Positions 1 to 8,818 of a stretch of DNA of 38,965 bases are shown piece after piece. The position numbers and the translations under genes are program-made. This DNA is from an uncultured Acetobacteraceae bacterium (GTDB taxonomy: Bacteria; Pseudomonadota; Alphaproteobacteria; Acetobacterales; Acetobacteraceae): NCBI GenBank assembly GCA_903907955.1, contig CAIVPZ010000165.1:1-38965 (forward strand), in the 5' to 3' direction. The notes under the pieces were generated by a model. It made no database searches. It was not told where the DNA came from and saw only the letters and a list, made by a program, of their open reading frames with translations. Each line of letters starts with the position of its first letter. The stretch's first letter is position 1.

Positions 1-2
1 AA

Positions 3-179
3 ATGGATTCGATCGATTCGAGCGGCGCCTTCCGGCAAGGCCGTCTCGACGCCCTCGTCTTGGTCAGTCTCCGGCTATTCAACAGTTTCATCCATACCAT
101 GCTGGCCATCGCCCTGGCGGCGGCGAGCGTCATGGTGGTCTTGTCGGATTTTGGCAGTTCACCCCCAACACCTTGCTGA
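3..179 (+). CDS. short ORF with one membrane segment, probable remnant
   Basis: An open frame of 58 codons runs from an ATG at 3 to a TGA at 177-179. The product has a polar N-terminus and one hydrophobic stretch (about residues 18-48), then stops after a short Ser/Pro-rich tail. I do not recognise a family. The abrupt end just after the hydrophobic stretch, with a decayed VapC gene following, suggests a truncated membrane protein rather than a complete gene. No convincing ribosome binding site can be judged because the start lies at the window edge. It could also be a chance reading frame. Confidence 0.25.
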   Translation: MDSIDSSGAFRQGRLDALVLVSLRLFNSFIHTMLAIALAAASVMVVLSDFGSSPPTPC

Positions 180-260
180 AAGCCGCAGTTTACCATCGCA
201 AAACCACGAATTGACCATTTTTGCAGTGCCAGCAGCCAGGCGCTTCATTTCGGTTACGGT

Positions 261-578
261 TTTCGAGAAGGTCGCCATCCAATCGGCGCTCTTGGCTACG
301 AAATGGCGAACATCTGCGCGATCCGGCTGCGGCGGCATAAGGAAATGCGCGCGGAACACCTGAACGCCTACGAAGGCTTCTTCCGCCTGAATATCGACAT
401 GCTGCCGGTCGATCACGCCGAACTCGTCACCCTGGCCGACCACAACAACCTCACCGCCTGCGACGCCGCCTAGCTCTGGCTCGCCCGCCATCTCGACGCC
501 CCCCTCGTCACCCTTGGCCGCCACCATGGCGCAGCCGTAATCCGCCGGGCACTTGCCCGGTGCATCACCCGCAACTAA
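261..578 (+). pseudogene. VapC-type PIN-domain toxin remnant with in-frame stop
   Basis: Reading the frame through 297-299 gives a clear PIN-domain C-terminal half. It has a YEMANI segment (the usual position of the conserved E-x-x-N motif), FFRLNIDMLPVD, then LADHNNLTACDAA, then LWLARHLDAPLVTL. In intact VapC proteins the segment before the last block reads D-A-A/S-Y-L-x-L-A. Here the Tyr position is a TAG stop at 471-473, after which homology continues to about 530. No start or N-terminal Asp motif is visible upstream of about 261, and there is no VapB antitoxin next to it. VapC proteins are Mg-dependent ribonucleases. This copy lacks its N-terminus and is interrupted, so it should be inactive. 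Confidence 0.7.
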
Positions 579-605
579 ACCCAGCGGCGGCCCCCAGGAG
601 GAATC

Positions 606-2642
606 ATGGCTTCGATCGCCGAGCTATCCGCTGACAACCCGGCCCTCGCGGTCCAGGCGGAAATCCTCGCGCGCCCGGCCACGCCCGAACGCCACATGGC
701 CGACGCCATCCGCGCCCTCGCCATCGACGCGGTGGAAAAGGCGAAATCCGGCCACCCCGGCATGCCCATGGGCATGGCCGACGCCGCCACCGTGCTGTGG
801 ACCCGCTTCCAAAAATTCGACGCCGCCGACCCGCACTGGCCCGACCGCGACCGCTTTGTGCTCTCCGCCGGCCACGGCTCCATGCTGCTCTATGCGCTGC
901 TGAACCTCACCGGCCATGCAGGCATGGAAACCGACAGGCTCAAACAGTTCCGCCAGCTGCATTCCCCCACCGCCGGCCACCCCGAATTCGGCGAGCACCC
1001 GGCCATCGAGACCACCACCGGCCCGCTCGGCCAGGGTCTTGCCACCGCCGTGGGCATGGCGCTCGCCGAGCGCCTGCTGGCCGCCCGCTTCGGCCGCAGC
1101 CTGGTCGATCACCGCACCTGGGTCATCGCCGGCGACGGTTGCCTGATGGAAGGCGTCTCGCACGAAGCGATCGGCCTCGCCGGCCACCTGAAGCTCGAAA
1201 AGCTGACGGTTCTGTGGGATGACAATTCGATATCGATCGATGGCGCCACCAGCCTGTCCACCTCGGAAGACCAGTTGAAGCGGTTCGCCGCCGCCGGCTG
1301 GGCGGTCAAGCGGGTGGACGGGCACGACCCGGTGCAGGTCGCCGCCGCGCTGTCGATGGCGGTGCGCTCGAAAAAGCCCACCCTGATCGCCTGCAGGACC
1401 ATCATCGGCTTCAGCGCCCCCGGCAAGGCCGGCACCGCCGCCGCGCACGGCGCCCCGCTCGGCGCCGCCGAGGCGCAGGCGGCAAAGGACGCGCTTGGCT
1501 GGCCGCATGCCCCCTTCGAGGTGCCGGACGACCTGCGCGCCCGCTGGGAACGCGCCGGCAGCCGCGGCGCCACCCCGCGCCGCGCCTGGCTGAAGCGTCT
1601 GGCCCGCCACCCCCAGCGCGCCGAATTCGAGCGCGTCACCGCCGGCCGCCTGCCGGAGAACTTCCACGAGACGGTGGCCGCCCTGCGCGCCGCGATCGCC
1701 GAAGCCCGGCCGAAAATCGCCAGCCGCGCCGCCAGCCAGAAGGTGCTGGAAGCGCTGGTGCCGGCGGTGCCGGAACTGGTCGGCGGCTCGGCCGACCTCA
1801 CCGGCTCCAACCTGACCCTGGTCAAGGGCATGGGCATCGTGGCGCCGGGCAGCTATGGCGGGCGCTATATCCATTACGGCATCCGCGAGCACGGCATGGC
1901 GGCGGCGATGAACGGCATCGCCCTGCATGGCGGGCTGATCCCCTATGGCGGCACCTTCTTCTGCTTCGCCGACTACATGCGCCCGGCCATCCGGCTGGCC
2001 GCCCTGATGCGCCAGCGGGTTATCCACGTGCTCACCCATGACAGCATCGGCCTGGGCGAGGACGGCCCGACCCACCAGCCGGTGGAGCACCTGGCCAGCC
2101 TGCGCGCCATGCCCAATTTGCACGTGCTGCGCCCGGCCGACGCGATGGAAACCGCCGAGTGCTGGGAACTGGCGCTGCGCCGCGCCGACGGGCCGAGCCT
2201 GCTGGTGCTGTCGCGGCAGAACCTGCCGGCGCTGCGCACCGATACCGGCGAGAACCGCTCCGCCCGCGGCGGCTACGTGCTGGCCGAGGCGGACGGGCCG
2301 CGCGCCGCCACCCTGATCGCCACCGGCTCGGAGGTTGCCATCGCCATGGCGGCCCGCGAGGCGCTGGCCGGCGATGGCATCAAGGTGGCGGTGGTGTCGC
2401 TGCCGTGCTGGGAAATTTTCGCCGCCCAGGACGAGAACTGGCGCGCCGGCGTGCTGGGCGGCGCCCCGCGCTTCGGCATCGAGGCGGCGGTGGAACAGGG
2501 CTGGGAGCGCTGGCTGGGTCCCGGCGGCGTGTTCATCGGCATGACCGGCTTCGGTGCCAGCGCGCCGGCCGAGGAACTTTACCGCTATTTCGGCATCACC
2601 GCCGAAGCCGTCGCCAACGCGGTCCGAAAGCGGCTAGGCTGA
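606..2642 (+). CDS. tkt: transketolase
   Basis: A 678-residue thiamine-diphosphate enzyme that moves two-carbon units between sugar phosphates in the pentose phosphate and Calvin pathways. Near the N-terminus are A[15 protein letters not shown] and the G-H-G-S-M-L motif. The ThDP motif is G-D-G-C-L-M-E-G, and the pyrimidine domain shows [11 protein letters not shown], typical of transketolase rather than of DXP synthase. Length fits the family (about 650-690). The ATG at 606 follows AGGAGG at 597-602 with short spacing. It heads a tkt-gap-pgk cluster, with gap starting 29 bp downstream. The cluster occurs in many alphaproteobacteria and does not by itself prove carbon fixation, because no phosphoribulokinase or RuBisCO gene is seen here. 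Confidence 0.96.
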   Translation: MASIAELSADNPALAVQAEILARPATPERHMADAIRALAIDAVEKAKSGHPGMPMGMADAATVLWTRFQKFDAADPHWPDRDRFVLSAGHGSMLLYALLNLTGHAGMETDRLKQFRQLHSPTAGHPEFGEHPAIETTTGPLGQGLATAVGMALAERLLAARFGRSLVDHRTWVIAGDGCLMEGVSHEAIGLAGHLKLEKLTVLWDDNSISIDGATSLSTSEDQLKRFAAAGWAVKRVDGHDPVQVAAALSMAVRSKKPTLIACRTIIGFSAPGKAGTAAAHGAPLGAAEAQAAKDALGWPHAPFEVPDDLRARWERAGSRGATPRRAWLKRLARHPQRAEFERVTAGRLPENFHETVAALRAAIAEARPKIASRAASQKVLEALVPAVPELVGGSADLTGSNLTLVKGMGIVAPGSYGGRYIHYGIREHGMAAAMNGIALHGGLIPYGGTFFCFADYMRPAIRLAALMRQRVIHVLTHDSIGLGEDGPTHQPVEHLASLRAMPNLHVLRPADAMETAECWELALRRADGPSLLVLSRQNLPALRTDTGENRSARGGYVLAEADGPRAATLIATGSEVAIAMAAREALAGDGIKVAVVSLPCWEIFAAQDENWRAGVLGGAPRFGIEAAVEQGWERWLGPGGVFIGMTGFGASAPAEELYRYFGITAEAVANAVRKRLG

Positions 2643-2671
2643 ACTTCAGAAACGAGAAGGAAACATCCATC

Positions 2672-3685
<1,014 letters not shown>

Positions 3686-3698
3686 GGAGGGACGGACC

Positions 3699-4889
3699 AT
3701 GGCGTTCCGGACGCTGGACGGCGTTGCGGTCGCGGGGAAGTGGGTGCTGCTCCGCGCCGATCTCAACGTGCCGGTGCGCAACGGCAGAATTACCGACCTG
3801 ACGCGCATCGAACGGCTGTGCCCGACCATCCGCGAGCTGTCCGCCGCCGGCGCGCGGGTGGTGGTGTGCAGCCATTTCGACCGCCCGAACGGCCAGCGGG
3901 TGCGGGCGATGTCGCTCGCGCCGATGGCGGTGGCGCTCGGCGAGGTGCTGCGCCGCAAGGTGCGCTTCGCCGAGGACTGCATCGGCCTGCCGGCCGAGCA
4001 GGCGGCGGAGGCGCTCGGCGCGGGTGACGTGATGGTGCTGGAAAACACCCGCTTCCACCCTGGCGAGGAAGCGAATGACCCGGCTTTCGCCGCCGAACTG
4101 GCGGCGATCGCCGATATTTTCGTCAACGACGCGTTTTCCGCCGCGCACCGCGCGCATGCCAGCACCGAAGGGGTGGCGAAGCTGCTGCCATCCTATGCCG
4201 GGCGGCTGATGCAGGCCGAGCTGGAAGCGCTGGAAGCGGCGCTGGCGCATCCGGTGCGGCCGGTGCTGGCGATCGTCGGCGGCTCCAAGGTGTCCACCAA
4301 GCTGGACCTGCTGGGCAATCTGGTCAGCAGGGTGGACGTGCTGGTGATCGGCGGCGCCATGGCCAACACCTTCCTGGCAGCCCAGGGCATCGCGGTCGGC
4401 AGGTCGCTGCAGGAGGCCGAGATGCACGCCACCGCGCGCGATATCCTGGCGCGCGCCGCGGCGGCCAATTGCGAGATCGTGCTGCCGGTCGATGCGGTGG
4501 TCGCCACCGAGTTCCGCCCGAACCCGCCGACGCAGACCGTGCCGGTGGCCGCCGTGCCGGCGGATGCGATGATCCTCGATGTCGGCCCGGCGACCGTGGG
4601 CAGGCTGGTCGAGCGGCTGGCCGGGGTGAAGACGCTGGTGTGGAACGGGCCGCTGGGCGCCTTCGAGACACCACCCTTCGACGCCGCCACGGTGGCGCTG
4701 GCCCAGGCGGTGGCGGCACGGACCCAGGCCGGCGCGCTGCGCAGCGTGGCCGGTGGAGGTGATACCGTCTCGGCGCTGCGGCATGCCGGGGTGCTGGAGC
4801 AGATGAGCTATGTGTCGAGCGCCGGCGGCGCCTTCCTGGAATGGATGGAAGGCAAGACCCTGCCGGGCGTGGCTGCACTGGCGGCCTGA
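3699..4889 (+). CDS. pgk: phosphoglycerate kinase
   Basis: A 396-residue monomeric kinase transferring phosphate between 1,3-bisphosphoglycerate and ADP. The N-terminal domain contains [10 protein letters not shown] and the substrate-binding H-F-D-R-P motif. The middle contains [10 protein letters not shown] and [12 protein letters not shown], and the nucleotide-binding side contains [23 protein letters not shown] and AGGGDT. Length matches the family. A GGGAGG ribosome binding site precedes the ATG by a suitable distance. It is the last gene of the tkt-gap-pgk run, and no hairpin terminator is obvious after its TGA. Confidence 0.97.
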   Translation: MAFRTLDGVAVAGKWVLLRADLNVPVRNGRITDLTRIERLCPTIRELSAAGARVVVCSHFDRPNGQRVRAMSLAPMAVALGEVLRRKVRFAEDCIGLPAEQAAEALGAGDVMVLENTRFHPGEEANDPAFAAELAAIADIFVNDAFSAAHRAHASTEGVAKLLPSYAGRLMQAELEALEAALAHPVRPVLAIVGGSKVSTKLDLLGNLVSRVDVLVIGGAMANTFLAAQGIAVGRSLQEAEMHATARDILARAAAANCEIVLPVDAVVATEFRPNPPTQTVPVAAVPADAMILDVGPATVGRLVERLAGVKTLVWNGPLGAFETPPFDAATVALAQAVAARTQAGALRSVAGGGDTVSALRHAGVLEQMSYVSSAGGAFLEWMEGKTLPGVAALAA

Positions 4890-4934
4890 TCGCGCCGGTT
4901 GCGTTCATCGGCCGTTAACCAGAGGCGGGGCAGG

Positions 4935-5165
4935 ATGCCGGGCATGATCTCGCTCGGTTCCCTCTCCGCCTTCTCGGCCGGCGGCGCCACCTCGGCGCTG
5001 GGGCGCGCGCAGGCATCCGGCGCCACCGCCGCCGCCAGCGGCGTCAACCGGGTGCGGGCGCAGTCGGCCAACCCGGCCACGCCAAACCAGGCATTGCCCA
5101 AGACACTGCCGAGCGCCCCCGGCAAGCCGTTGCCGCGCGGGTCGCTGCTCAATTTGCAGGTCTGA
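4935..5165 (+). CDS. small Ala/Ser-rich hypothetical protein
   Basis: A 76-residue ORF just after pgk. The ATG at 4935 has a GGGGCAGG-like ribosome binding site ending directly before it. The next in-frame ATG, at 4944, is also possible. The product is low-complexity, rich in Ala, Ser, Pro and Gly. It has a Gly-rich N-terminus, a middle Q-S-A-N-P-x-T-P-N-Q segment and a C-terminal PLPRGSLLNLQV end. There is no signal peptide and no recognisable domain. I do not recognise a family. The tidy ribosome binding site and the ordered C-terminal motif favour a real gene. Confidence 0.5.
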   Translation: MPGMISLGSLSAFSAGGATSALGRAQASGATAAASGVNRVRAQSANPATPNQALPKTLPSAPGKPLPRGSLLNLQV

Positions 5166-5224
5166 TCCGCTCCGGCCCGCTCGGGGCTGCATTCGTCGCA
5201 GGCAGCCGCTTTTCGGCCGGGTTT

Positions 5225-5262
5225 CCGGCTGGTCGGCACGCAACCGGCTGGTCAGCACGCAA
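5225..5262. repeat. 19-bp tandem direct repeat upstream of the NUDIX gene
   Basis: Two adjacent 19-bp units (5225-5243 and 5244-5262) differ at a single base (GGTCGGCACG against GGTCAGCACG). They lie 42 bp before the NUDIX start and just before a possible TTGCAA -35 element at 5269-5274. The tandem arrangement could be a paired regulator site or a simple duplication. Confidence 0.7.
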
Positions 5263-5303
5263 ATAGTGTTGCAAATCGCGTGCCGGTCGCCCATTGTTTA
5301 CGC

Positions 5304-5870
5304 ATGTCACAATTCGTCCGCCAAATTCCGGACGGCGATAACCGCGAGCGGCTGGTCTGCCCGGATTGCGGGCATATCGACTACGAGAATCCAAAAATCG
5401 TAGTCGGCTCCGTGGTGGTCGAATCCGGCCGCGTGCTGCTGTGCCGTCGCGCCATCCCGCCGCGGCGCGGCTTCTGGACTCTGCCGGCCGGCTTCCTGGA
5501 AATGGGCGAAACCATCGAAGACGGCGCCCGGCGCGAGGCGCTGGAAGAAGCCGAGGCGCAGATAATGCTCGACGGTGTGCTGGCCATCTACAGCATCAGC
5601 CGCATCGGCCAGGTGCAGGTGATCTTCCGCGGCCGCTTCGACGGGCCGCCCGGATTCGCCGCCGGCCCCGAAAGCGAAGCGGTCGGCCTGTTCGGCTGGA
5701 ACGACATCCCCTGGGACGAGATCGCTTTTCCCTCGGTTCGCTGGGCGCTGGAGGCGTGGCGGGCGGTCGGCTCCGGCCGGCTCGGCGCGCCCGCCACCAA
5801 CCCGCCCGACGACCCGCGCGGCATCGCCAGCCTGCCCGCCGAAGCCGCCAGGACGGGGTCCGGGCTTTGA
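5304..5870 (+). CDS. NUDIX hydrolase with N-terminal CxxC element
   Basis: A 188-residue protein. Residues 19-25 carry CPDCGHI, half of a zinc-ribbon-like knuckle, followed by YENPKIVVGSVV, as in NUDIX proteins of the ADP-ribose/NADH pyrophosphatase type. The NUDIX box spans about residues 63-85 (G-F-L-E-M-G-E ... R-R-E-A-L-E-E-A), with the metal-binding R-E-x-x-E-E core intact. The substrate cannot be told from sequence. ADP-ribose or another nucleoside diphosphate derivative is the family norm. The ATG at 5304 was preferred over the in-frame codon at 5280 because homology starts there. Its TGA overlaps the TTG start of the next gene. Confidence 0.88.
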   Translation: MSQFVRQIPDGDNRERLVCPDCGHIDYENPKIVVGSVVVESGRVLLCRRAIPPRRGFWTLPAGFLEMGETIEDGARREALEEAEAQIMLDGVLAIYSISRIGQVQVIFRGRFDGPPGFAAGPESEAVGLFGWNDIPWDEIAFPSVRWALEAWRAVGSGRLGAPATNPPDDPRGIASLPAEAARTGSGL

Positions 5871-6256
5871 CCCCGCGCCGTCTCCTGGCGGTTCTGCTGC
5901 TGGCGCTCGGCGCGGCTGGCGGCGTCCCGGTTGGGCGGGGTCTGGCAGCCCCGGCCGGCGCCTCGATTTCCAGTCCGCTGCCCGCCGACGCCCTGCCGGT
6001 GCCGCCGCCCCGGCAGCGCCGGATCGATGAGGCGCTGCAGCAGTTCGCCCCCGCGCCGGTGCCCGACCCGGACCTGCAACGCCCGCAGGCCGACATCAAG
6101 GCGGCCCAGCCCCGCACGCAGGTGGTGCCGAATCTGTTCACACCGCCCGAACGCCGCGTCGGCGACGGTTATGTCAGTGGGTCCGCCGGCACCTACGATC
6201 CCGACCGTCGCACCCGGGCCAGTCCCAGTCTCAACCTGCTGGTGCCTTTGAAGTAA
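5867..6256 (+). CDS. secreted Pro-rich hypothetical protein (TTG start)
   Basis: A 129-residue reading frame starting with TTG at 5867, overlapping the NUDIX stop in TTGA. The first about 30 residues look like a Sec signal peptide (Arg-Arg, then a Leu/Ala-rich core, then a probable A-x-A cleavage site). The rest is Pro-rich and without Cys, with R-R-I-D-E-A-L-Q-Q-F and a C-terminal SLNLLVPLK end. No family is recognised. The translational coupling to the NUDIX gene suggests a common transcript but says nothing about shared function. A two-hairpin repeat follows within a few bases of the stop. Confidence 0.6.
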   Translation: MTPRRLLAVLLLALGAAGGVPVGRGLAAPAGASISSPLPADALPVPPPRQRRIDEALQQFAPAPVPDPDLQRPQADIKAAQPRTQVVPNLFTPPERRVGDGYVSGSAGTYDPDRRTRASPSLNLLVPLK

Positions 6257-6257
6257 T

Positions 6258-6300
6258 CCAAGGCCAGGGCGCTGGCCTGAACCCAAATCATCGGGTTCCC
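6258..6300 (-). repeat. double-hairpin intergenic repeat, copy A (degenerate)
   Basis: A 7-bp stem AGGCCAG/CTGGCCT (6261-6278, loop GGCG) is followed by a 6-bp stem GAACCC/GGGTTC (6279-6298). The first hairpin matches the CCAGGGC-type hairpin of the other copies read on the minus strand. The second is diverged. It lies between a secreted-protein gene and the CheZ-like gene. Confidence 0.5.
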
Positions 6301-6387
6301 CGCATTAACTCCCCCGCAAGCCAGGCCGTGCACACTCCGCCCCGCGCGGCAGGACGCCGCGCGCATGCCAGAGGGTGGAGACGGCCG

Positions 6388-6975
6388 ATGATGGGCAGCC
6401 CCGCAGCCACAGAGTCCCCCCCCGACCTGCGCGCCGTGGTGCGCGAGGAAGTGGGCAGCCTGGTCGACGACCTCCGACGCTTCATCGACCGCCGCATCGC
6501 CGAACTCAGCGTCGAAGTGCATGGCGCGGTGCAAATGGTCGATTTCAGCGAGACCAACCTGTCGGCGCAACTCGCCCTGATCCATACCCAGATCGCCAGC
6601 GTGGTCGCGGTGCCGGCAATGGCCACCCGCAACAGCGGGCTGGAACTGGAGGCGGTGGTGCAGGCCACCGAGGCCGCCGCCGACCGTATCCTGGAAGCCG
6701 CCGAGGCGATCAGCCAATGGGTGGCCGACGGGCGGCGCGACCCGGCGGGTCTCGAGTTGCTGAGCGCCAAGGTGAACGCGATTTTCGAGGCCTGTTCGTT
6801 TCAGGACATTACCGGTCAGCGCATCCGCCGCGCCATCGACCACCTGCAACGCGTCGAGACCCTGCTGGAAAATCTGATCAACGCCGCGCCCGCCGACCCG
6901 GCCAATGCGCCAGCGGTGGCACCGGCCGGCGGGGCCGACCTCGCCCAGCAGGAGATCGACCGCCTGCTGGGCTGA
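6388..6975 (+). CDS. cheZ: CheZ-like chemotaxis phosphatase
   Basis: A 195-residue, mostly helical protein without signal peptide. The signature is F-Q-D-I-T-G-Q-R-I at residues 138-146. In CheZ the Asp and Gln of this D-x-x-G-Q element (here D140 and Q144, very close to E. coli D143 and Q147) drive dephosphorylation of CheY-P. The C-terminus ends QQEIDRLLG, which resembles the CheY-binding tail of CheZ and the N-terminal CheY-binding element of FliM. Of the two adjacent ATGs (6388, 6391), the first follows a GA-rich binding site. No other che or flagellar gene is in the window, so it is an orphan locus here. Role inferred: terminating CheY signalling at the flagellar motor. Confidence 0.83.
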   Translation: MMGSPAATESPPDLRAVVREEVGSLVDDLRRFIDRRIAELSVEVHGAVQMVDFSETNLSAQLALIHTQIASVVAVPAMATRNSGLELEAVVQATEAAADRILEAAEAISQWVADGRRDPAGLELLSAKVNAIFEACSFQDITGQRIRRAIDHLQRVETLLENLINAAPADPANAPAVAPAGGADLAQQEIDRLLG

Positions 6976-6990
6976 TGCCGCGCCGCGCGG

Positions 6991-7569
6991 TCAGAACGCT
7001 TTCCGCTCGACCCGATGGCCGATCGCACGGCCGATGACGGTGCCGATATCGTAGGCGAGTTGCCGCTCGTCGCTGCCCTGCATGGCGCATTGCAGCGTGG
7101 CGACCCAGGCCACCGGATCGGCCTGCGACCGGCGGATCTCGGCGCGCAGCCGCAGCGTCATCGGAACCGCGTCCTGCCTGGTGCCGCCGAACTCGCTCTG
7201 ACCCGGCAATTGCGGGTCCGCGCCGCCGTTCCACCAGCTGAAACCGGCGCCGGATTGCTGCGGCCGGCCGCCATTGCCCCCCCCTTCCCGGCCGCTCACC
7301 GTCACCCTGAGCGTCATCTGCGCGTTCGAAACGCTGCTCACGGTGATGCCGGCCCGCTGCATCCCGGCCTTGAACCGGGCGGCGAGATCGACATTGCGCG
7401 GCGAGTCGTCGCCGATCACCAGCCCGACCACCAGTGGCGCCGGAAGCGGGTGCAGGATGGTGGCGGCATAGCTGCCGCTGCAGCTGTCCATCGCCCAGCC
7501 CGGGCAGGCGACGAGGGCAGCCAGGATCGCCGTGCATGTGCCGAGGAGACGCATTCTCATGCTCATCAT
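6991..7569 (-). CDS. secreted hypothetical protein
   Basis: A 192-residue protein with a clear signal peptide (about residues 1-26: M-R-M-R-L-L-G then a hydrophobic core, probable cleavage after G-W-A). The mature part has two Cys-containing regions (DSCSGSY near the N-terminus, LQCAMQ near the C-terminus) that could form a disulfide. It also has a Gly-rich central loop containing W-W-N-G-G. I do not recognise a domain. The start is one of several closely spaced Met codons (7569, 7566), and the choice does not change the mature protein. It ends 15 bp from the end of the convergent CheZ-like gene and is downstream of the DsbA-type gene on the same strand. Confidence 0.7.
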   Translation of the reverse strand: MMSMRMRLLGTCTAILAALVACPGWAMDSCSGSYAATILHPLPAPLVVGLVIGDDSPRNVDLAARFKAGMQRAGITVSSVSNAQMTLRVTVSGREGGGNGGRPQQSGAGFSWWNGGADPQLPGQSEFGGTRQDAVPMTLRLRAEIRRSQADPVAWVATLQCAMQGSDERQLAYDIGTVIGRAIGHRVERKAF

Positions 7570-7644
7570 TGGTGTCTTTCGCGTGCGGGTCTGTGGCGGT
7601 GCGGCTGGCGGATCATCCGGCGCCTCCCGCCTGGGGAGAGTTCA

Positions 7645-7664
7645 GCCGGCCGGATCGGGCCGGC
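7645..7664 (-). terminator. possible hairpin after the DsbA-type gene
   Basis: A 7-bp perfect stem GCCGGCC/GGCCGGC with a 6-nt loop lies 22 bp beyond the DsbA-type stop on the minus strand. There is no T tract, so intrinsic termination is uncertain. Confidence 0.3.
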
Positions 7665-7686
7665 GGGCATTGGCCATGTTGCCACA

Positions 7687-8421
7687 TTACTTCTTCCGCG
7701 CCTGCGCCACCGCGGCCTGCAGCTCGGTCAGGCTGAGCGCGCCCGGCAGCAGGCGCCCGCCGATCACGTAGGCCGGCGTGCCCTCGATATCGAGCTTGTG
7801 GGCCAGCCCCAGATTGGTTTCGATGCGCTGCGGCACCGACGGGTCGGCCATGTCCTGCTGCAACCGGTCCCAGTCCAGCCCGGTCTTCGTGGCGGCGGCG
7901 CGCAGCGTTTCGGCGTTGATGTCGGGCGGCCCGGACATCAGCGCGTTCCGCAGCGGCAGGTAGCCGCCCTGCTTCTGCGCCGCCAGCAGCGCCTTCGCCC
8001 CCAGCAGGCTGGCCGGGCCGAGGATGGGGATGTCCTTGTAGACCACGCGCAGGTTGTGGTCGCTGCGCAGCAGGTCCGCCATCACCGGCAGCATGCGCCG
8101 GCAGTACGGGCAGCGCACGTCGAAGAACTCCACCAGGGTCACGTCGCCCTGCGGATTGCCGTCCACCGGGTCGCCGGGCGCGCGGGTCAAAGCCTCGCCC
8201 AGGCCGGAGATGGCGGTGCGCGCCGCCGCCTGCTGCGCCTTGGCCTCATCTTCCTGCAGCACCGCGATGGCGTCGCGCAGGATGGACGGGTCGGCCTTCA
8301 GCGCGGCCCGCACCACCTCGACGATTTCCGCCCGCTGCTGGGGGGTGAACCCCTCCGCCAGTGCCGGCACCGCCGCCAGACCCAGCAGCAGCGCCGCCAG
8401 CAGGCTCAAGACCTTGCGCAT
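7687..8421 (-). CDS. DsbA-family thiol oxidoreductase, periplasmic
   Basis: A 244-residue exported protein with a signal peptide (residues 1-22, cleavage after A-L-A). A helical N-terminal extension of about 70 residues precedes a thioredoxin fold. The active site is C-P-Y-C at residues 104-107 in EFFDVRCPYCRRM, and the cis-Pro loop is EGTPAYVIGG. The layout matches the DsbA/ScsC-like group that alphaproteobacteria carry next to an M48 peptidase gene, which fits the truncated M48 remnant just upstream. Substrate proteins are unknown. The start at 8421 has a GAGAGGAA ribosome binding site, and the longer frame from 8481 lacks one. Confidence 0.9.
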   Translation of the reverse strand: MRKVLSLLAALLLGLAAVPALAEGFTPQQRAEIVEVVRAALKADPSILRDAIAVLQEDEAKAQQAAARTAISGLGEALTRAPGDPVDGNPQGDVTLVEFFDVRCPYCRRMLPVMADLLRSDHNLRVVYKDIPILGPASLLGAKALLAAQKQGGYLPLRNALMSGPPDINAETLRAAATKTGLDWDRLQQDMADPSVPQRIETNLGLAHKLDIEGTPAYVIGGRLLPGALSLTELQAAVAQARKK

Positions 8422-8512
8422 CGGGATTCCTCTCGGTTCTGGTTGCACGCCGCGCAACTGCGCGGGGTGCCGCGGCAGCAAAGTGGCCGCGGCACCGGTG
8501 TTACCGCCCGCA

Positions 8513-8818
8513 TCAGCGGCAAGGGGGAGATGAACACCGGTTGCCGGTGTTCACGAACGAGTCTATGGCAGCATCGCTCAAATGGATGTTGCGGACCAGG
8601 TTCACACCCAGGCCGGCCGCGCGGAACAGGGGATTGGCACAGGTGCGCAGCAGCGTCTCGGTTTCCGCGGCCCGGATGACGGCAGGCTTTGCCGAGCCAC
8701 CCTGCGCGACGGTCGCCGGCGGCAGGACAGGCAGCCAGCCCGCCCGGTTGCCCGGCAGCGGCGTGGTCGGCAGCGGCGTGGCCGGCAGTCCGGCTGGCAG
8801 CGATCGGCGGCTCAACAT
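8513..8818 (-). pseudogene. truncated M48-family metalloprotease (BepA-like N-terminus only)
   Basis: A 101-residue frame with a signal-like or Pro-rich N-terminus, then VIRAAETETLLRTCANPLF, RAAGLGVNLVRNIHL and DAAIDSFVNTGNR. This is the segment that opens the peptidase domain in BepA/YfgC-type M48 proteins. In intact members it leads into the F-I-H-T-G-L segment and the H-E-x-x-H zinc motif. Here the frame ends six residues after NTGNR, and neither the zinc motif nor the TPR region exists before the DsbA-type gene begins. The missing part is several hundred residues. The usual family role, periplasmic outer-membrane protein quality control, cannot be performed by this fragment. Confidence 0.7.
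8532..8552. repeat. perfect 9-bp inverted repeat at the M48 break point
   Basis: GAACACCGG, a 3-nt spacer and CCGGTGTTC form a perfect inverted repeat exactly where homology to M48 peptidases ends. A related AACACCGG sequence occurs on the minus strand about 30 bp further on. It may mark the deletion junction, or serve as a hairpin. Confidence 0.7.

Noticed and set aside
624-2123. Long open frame on the minus strand across transketolase (and similar long frames over gap, rne, mrcA and others)
   Set aside because: These are antisense shadows caused by high GC at codon position 3. Their products are His/Arg/Gly-rich without domains, while the opposite strand encodes conserved enzymes.
8755-8784. 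15-bp tandem repeat coding for a P-L-P-x-T type motif in the M48 remnant
   Set aside because: Only two units of a Pro-rich low-complexity coding segment. No sign of a function beyond the protein sequence.
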